Assembly (NCBI GenBank): GCA_017934845.1
Contig: JAGBIR010000104.1
Coordinates: forward strand, 1-10,533
Direction: 5' to 3'
DNA length: 10,533 nt
From: Alistipes sp.
GTDB lineage: Bacteria; Bacteroidota; Bacteroidia; Bacteroidales; Rikenellaceae
Numbering within the stretch: position 1 is the first letter of the stretch; each line of letters begins with the position of its first letter. The notes beneath the pieces were generated by a model. The model made no database searches. It was not told the origin of the DNA and saw nothing but the letters and a program-made list of their open reading frames with translations. The position numbers and the translations under genes are program-made. This document shows, piece after piece, positions 7,137 through 10,533 of this stretch.

Positions 7137-8462
7137 TTAGTTCTCCTGTGCAAGCTTTGCAAACTCGTCAGCCGACACAGCCTTGTTGGTAACCTTAATC
7201 TGCGACTTAACATACTCTACAACCTTAACCTCGTAGAGCTTCTCGTAGATCTTCTGTGCCTGCTCCTTGTTCTCAAGAATCTGCTTTGAGAAGTTTGCAA
7301 TCATCTCCTCGGGAGCTGAAGGCATACCGTACTGTGCAAACTGAGCCTTTGCAAACTCCTTAGCCTCGGCCTCGGCCTCCTCGGCTGTAACGTTCAGGTT
7401 CGCGCTCTGGATATAGTGCTTCTGGAGGTAGTTCCAAGTAAACATCTGAATGAAGCCATCGAAATCCTTCTCGATCTCCTCCTTCGTGAACTTGCCCTCG
7501 TTGATAACATACAACCAACGCTTCAAGAACTCCACAGGCATCTGCAATGCAGCCTTCTCCATCAAGAAGTTGCGAACGCGGATTGTGAACAAGTAGTCAG
7601 CCTCACGAGAGAGCTCCTTCTCGATCTCGGCAGCGAGGAACTGATCCAACTCCTCCTCATTCTTAACGTCACCTGCGGGGAACGCCATCTTGAAGAACTC
7701 CTCGTTAAGCTCGGGGTTAGCGAACTGGCGAACCTGCTTGATCTCGAGTGAGAATGCGGGGTTTACGCTCTCCAACTCCTCGGCCTTAACCTGAAGGATT
7801 GAAGCACGCTGTGACTCCGACTTGTAAAGCTCGTTGATGTTTACATCCATCTTATCGCCTACCTTCTTACCAATGAAGGGCTTACGCTCGTCGTCGCTCA
7901 TCGAGATAAGGCCAACGTAAGCATCCTCGATACGCATATCGCCATTGTCGAGAATTACGGTCAAAGCCTCATCCTTCTTTACCTCGTCAACATCTACCAA
8001 ACGGCCATAACGACGCAAGTAGTTATCCTTGTAACCCTCGATCATCTTCTTGTCAACCTTGATAGAGTTGTAAGTGAGCTTATCCTTTGATGAGAGCTCA
8101 ACCTCTACCTTGGGAGCCTCACCAATCTCAAACATAAACTCGTGCTCGGTGTTGTTCTCGAAATCGAAAGCACCCTGCTCATCCGATGGAATAACATCAC
8201 CTACATAGTCGATACCCTCTTTCTGCAAATACTCAAATACTGAGTTTGAAGCCAACTTATAAGCCTGCTCTGCAACAACGCCCTTACCGAACATCTTGCG
8301 AACTACACCCATAGGAACCATACCGGGACGGAAACCGGGGATGTTAGCCTTACGCTTATACTCACGCAATGCCTTATCAACGTTCTCTGCATAGTCTGCC
8401 TCGGCAACGACAACCTTCAAAAGCGAGGTACCAACCTCACGCTGTTCTCTTGTAATTTTCAT
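7137..8462 (-). CDS. tig: Trigger factor, ribosome-associated chaperone
   Basis: Trigger factor binds the ribosome near the polypeptide exit and shields nascent chains in the cytoplasm. The 441-aa product has the usual family length. The N-terminal ribosome-binding domain shows the signature GFRPG (43-47) followed by MVPMGVVRKMFG. The middle PPIase-like segment (roughly 160-240) is degenerate: it runs from VILDNGDMRIEDAYVG to SLEIKQVRQF without the FKBP-type active-site motifs of the E. coli protein, so isomerase activity is doubtful. The Glu/Lys-rich helical C-terminal arms follow, for example LNVTAEEAEAEAKEFAKAQF with one long amphipathic stretch. The start at 8462 gives the normal MKITREQ N-terminus and has a promoter 58 bases upstream. 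It sits ahead of clpPX, the common tig-clpP-clpX order of bacteria, linking folding with degradation. Confidence 0.96.
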   Translation of the reverse strand: MKITREQREVGTSLLKVVVAEADYAENVDKALREYKRKANIPGFRPGMVPMGVVRKMFGKGVVAEQAYKLASNSVFEYLQKEGIDYVGDVIPSDEQGAFDFENNTEHEFMFEIGEAPKVEVELSSKDKLTYNSIKVDKKMIEGYKDNYLRRYGRLVDVDEVKKDEALTVILDNGDMRIEDAYVGLISMSDDERKPFIGKKVGDKMDVNINELYKSESQRASILQVKAEELESVNPAFSLEIKQVRQFANPELNEEFFKMAFPAGDVKNEEELDQFLAAEIEKELSREADYLFTIRVRNFLMEKAALQMPVEFLKRWLYVINEGKFTKEEIEKDFDGFIQMFTWNYLQKHYIQSANLNVTAEEAEAEAKEFAKAQFAQYGMPSAPEEMIANFSKQILENKEQAQKIYEKLYEVKVVEYVKSQIKVTNKAVSADEFAKLAQEN

Positions 8463-8519
8463 AGTCTCTTCGATATATTTTTATTTCAATTTATTCGCTT
8501 AATTTGCTATTTCGGAGTG

Positions 8520-8553
8520 CAAAGGTAATTAATTTTAATTAATTAACGTGAAA
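8520..8553 (-). promoter_or_regulatory. Bacteroidota-type promoter for tig
   Basis: TACCTTTG on the minus strand (plus-strand 8520-8527) is a perfect TAnnTTTG -7 element. The -33 position holds only a partial match, TTTC at 8550-8553, 22 bases upstream. The spacer is an AT-rich near-palindrome of TTAATTAA units. Transcription would start near 8513, leaving a leader of about 50 nt before the tig ATG. Confidence 0.6.
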
Positions 8554-8567
8554 TAGTTGTAAATTTC

Positions 8568-9680
8568 TTATTTCACAGCTGCAACATACTCTCTCGGGCG
8601 GTATAATTGGTCACGCAAACGAGGCTCAAAACCGGCATCGCGAATAGCCTTTTGGATACCCTCGGCATCGAACTGATTATGTGCTCCGGCACTCGACACC
8701 ACATTCTCCTCGATCATTATTGAGCCCATATCGTTCGCACCGCTATGCAGGGCCAGCTGCGCCGTTGCCTTACCAACGGTAAGCCATGAAGCCTGAATAT
8801 TGCGTATATTATTCAAAATCAAACGGCTAACAGCAATTATGCGCACATACTCCAGCGGAGAGAATTGCGATACCACACCCTCCTGCTCCAGCCGCGTTCC
8901 CGACGAGCGGAAAATCCACGGTATGAAGGCAATAAAGCCCCAATTACCTTCGGGACAACGAGCCTGCAAATCACGAATCGTAAGCAGATGGTCAACCCTC
9001 TGCTCGATGCTCTCGACGTGGCCATACATCATGGTTGCCGACGTAGGCAGATTCATCAAATGCGCCTCGTGCATCACATCGACCCACTCCTTTACCGATG
9101 GTTTTGCCGGCGAGATAGCCTTGCGCACACCCTCGTCCAAAATCTCGGCACCGGCACCGGGCAGAGAGTCCAAACCGGCAGCCACCAGACGCTCCAACGC
9201 CACACGAGCCGACAGACCACTAATCTTTGCAATATGAGCCACTTCGGGAGCTCCCAAAGCGTGCAGACGCACCTGCGGATAGAGCGACTTAAGAGTTGAG
9301 AACAACTCCTCGTAAAACTCTATTTCCAATTTAGGATGTAGGCCTCCCTGCAATAGCAGCTGATCGCCACCAAGCTCCAGCATGCGCTCTATCTTCTGGC
9401 GATATTCATCTATCGTTGTGATAAATGCACGCTCCGTCTGATGGGGCTTACAATGGAAATTACAAAACTTACACCCCGAGATACAGACATTCGTAATATT
9501 TACATTACGGTCAATCTGCCAAGTAACCACTTTTTGATCGTCCACAACCGCACGTCGCACCTCGTCGGCAACAGCCGCCAGCCGCTCCAGCGGAGCCTCC
9601 CGCATAAGCCAGCAGGCTTCGTCACGCGATAAGGTCACACGATCTCGAGCCTTTGCAAAAATCTCTTCTCCGCGCATCAT
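8568..9680 (-). CDS. mqnC: Radical SAM enzyme, probable cyclic dehypoxanthinyl futalosine synthase (MqnC)
   Basis: MqnC converts dehypoxanthine futalosine to its cyclic form in the futalosine route to menaquinone, using S-adenosylmethionine and a [4Fe-4S] cluster. The 370-aa product has the cluster motif C66-x3-C70-x2-C73 in TNVCISGCKFC. The SAM-binding LLLQGG follows, then LDSLPGAGAEIL, TSATMMYGHVES, FIAFIPWIF, NIQASWLTVG and GANDMGSIMIEENVVSSAG, which match MqnC more closely than MqnE or CofH as I recall those families. An extra Cys77 in NFHCKP replaces the more usual AFYR-like sequence after the third cluster cysteine. Two ATG codons stand in tandem at 9680-9675; the first overlaps the rnr stop codon by one base (TAATG), suggesting translational coupling. 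No other menaquinone gene is in the window. An MqnE-like or other related radical SAM function is the main alternative. Confidence 0.85.
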   Translation of the reverse strand: MMRGEEIFAKARDRVTLSRDEACWLMREAPLERLAAVADEVRRAVVDDQKVVTWQIDRNVNITNVCISGCKFCNFHCKPHQTERAFITTIDEYRQKIERMLELGGDQLLLQGGLHPKLEIEFYEELFSTLKSLYPQVRLHALGAPEVAHIAKISGLSARVALERLVAAGLDSLPGAGAEILDEGVRKAISPAKPSVKEWVDVMHEAHLMNLPTSATMMYGHVESIEQRVDHLLTIRDLQARCPEGNWGFIAFIPWIFRSSGTRLEQEGVVSQFSPLEYVRIIAVSRLILNNIRNIQASWLTVGKATAQLALHSGANDMGSIMIEENVVSSAGAHNQFDAEGIQKAIRDAGFEPRLRDQLYRPREYVAAVK

Positions 9681-10533
9681 TATTTGTTGCTTACTATAAG
9701 TTCAAAATCGAGCGTACGACGACGCATATCTACACCCTTGACTCTGATCCACACCTCATCGCCAAAAGCTATACGGCGGCCGGAATTACGACCCACAACC
9801 TCGAATCGGGCATCGTCATAGACATAGTAATCGCCCTCGATATCACGCAGATAGGCCATACCCTCGATATGAGTGTCGTTCAATTCGACATATACGCCCC
9901 ACTCGCTCATTCCCGAGACGTGACCTTTGAACATCTCACCTATCTTGTCCTGCATAAACTCCGCCATCTTATACTTTACCGATGCGCGCTCGGCATCCGA
10001 TGCTACAATCTCGCGCTCCGATGAGTGTACGCAGCGAGCCTCCAAATCGCGCTTATCGGCCGACTTACCACCTGCCAAGTAACGCGCCAGCAGACGATGC
10101 ACCATCATATCAGGATAACGGCGGATAGGCGAAGTAAAGTGGGTATAATACTTAAATGCCAAGCCGTAATGGCCCACATTATCGGTCGTATAGAGAGCCT
10201 TTGCCATACTGCGAACTGCCAACGACGAGATTGCATTCTCCTCGGGGCGACCCTTCACATCCGAAATCAATTTATTCAACGCCTTCGCCACCGAACGGCC
10301 CTTCGTTGCGCGGAACTGATATCCAAAGCGCAACACAAAGTCGCGGAAACGACCCAACTTCTCCTCATTCGGCTCGTCGTGGACACGATAAACCATCGAA
10401 CGCTGCACCTTGCGGCCCTTCTCGATTCGGTATGTACAGAACTCAGCCACACGACGGTTGGCCAGCAACATAAACTCCTCGATCATCTGGTTGGCCTCCT
10501 TCTGCTCCTTGGTATATACACCCAGCGGCTTAC
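9680..10533 (-). CDS. rnr: Ribonuclease R, C-terminal part (5' end beyond the window)
   Basis: RNase R is a processive 3'-to-5' exoribonuclease of the RNB/RNase II family that degrades structured RNA. The 283 complete codons seen cover the end of the RNB catalytic domain, including IEEFMLLANRRVAEF, GLAFKYYTHFTSPIRRYPDMMVHRLL (an invariant RNB region lining the active site), and then a C-terminal S1 RNA-binding domain (from about KIGEMFKGHVSGMSEWGVYVEL to RRTLDFELI). The catalytic aspartates lie upstream, outside the window. The open frame continues past the ATG at 10486 to the window edge with family-like residues, so that ATG is internal. The protein stops five residues after the S1 domain and lacks the Lys-rich tail of E. 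coli RNase R. Its TAA overlaps the next gene's ATG. Confidence 0.95.
   Translation of the reverse strand, partial: KPLGVYTKEQKEANQMIEEFMLLANRRVAEFCTYRIEKGRKVQRSMVYRVHDEPNEEKLGRFRDFVLRFGYQFRATKGRSVAKALNKLISDVKGRPEENAISSLAVRSMAKALYTTDNVGHYGLAFKYYTHFTSPIRRYPDMMVHRLLARYLAGGKSADKRDLEARCVHSSEREIVASDAERASVKYKMAEFMQDKIGEMFKGHVSGMSEWGVYVELNDTHIEGMAYLRDIEGDYYVYDDARFEVVGRNSGRRIAFGDEVWIRVKGVDMRRRTLDFELIVSNK

Noticed and set aside
8548..8576. Inverted repeat GTGAAAT/ATTTCAC around the mqnC stop codon as a terminator
   Set aside because: Only a 7-bp AT-rich stem with a 15-base loop and no following T-run; too weak to call.
8800..9299. Overlapping 144- and 145-aa open frames on the plus strand opposite mqnC
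   Set aside because: Antisense shadows; no conserved features and no promoter or start signals.

Overview
The window looks like chromosomal DNA of a Bacteroidales bacterium. The transketolase, ClpP, ClpX, trigger factor and RNase R proteins all have Bacteroidota-like sequence. Several intergenic regions carry the Bacteroidota -7 element TAnnTTTG, and Shine-Dalgarno sequences are not evident. A Rikenellaceae/Alistipes-like gut organism is a guess, not a conclusion. Every supported gene is on the minus strand, so the transcriptional order runs from high to low coordinates.

Right half (10533 to about 5000), housekeeping genes: the 3' part of rnr (RNase R) overlaps by one base, as TAATG, the start of a radical SAM gene best read as mqnC of the futalosine route to menaquinone. 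After a 105-bp gap with a good promoter comes tig (trigger factor). A 162-bp gap holding a terminator- or attenuator-like hairpin then leads to clpP and clpX, 5 bp apart, which encode the ClpXP protease. A strong intrinsic terminator follows clpX. The block concerns protein folding, proteolysis and RNA turnover, plus one quinone gene.

Middle (4884 to 906), the accessory part: a promoter preceded by a run of nine G's (plus strand) is followed by three closely spaced genes, all predicted to be secreted. They are a 124-aa protein that is a free-standing carboxypeptidase-regulatory-like domain, a 141-aa protein made of a different small beta-sandwich-like domain with a basic tail, and a 1006-aa outer-membrane beta-barrel protein of the TonB-receptor-like class. 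The N-terminus of the barrel protein carries two more copies of the domain found in the 141-aa protein. This trio is AT-richer than its neighbours and is the least familiar part of the window. It is probably one operon for an outer-membrane assembly of unknown purpose.

Left end (812 to 1): the N-terminal 270 codons of transketolase, with its own well-formed promoter, run off the window edge.

No rRNA, tRNA, CRISPR array, insertion sequence or phage gene was seen. No gene-free stretch exceeds 300 bases.
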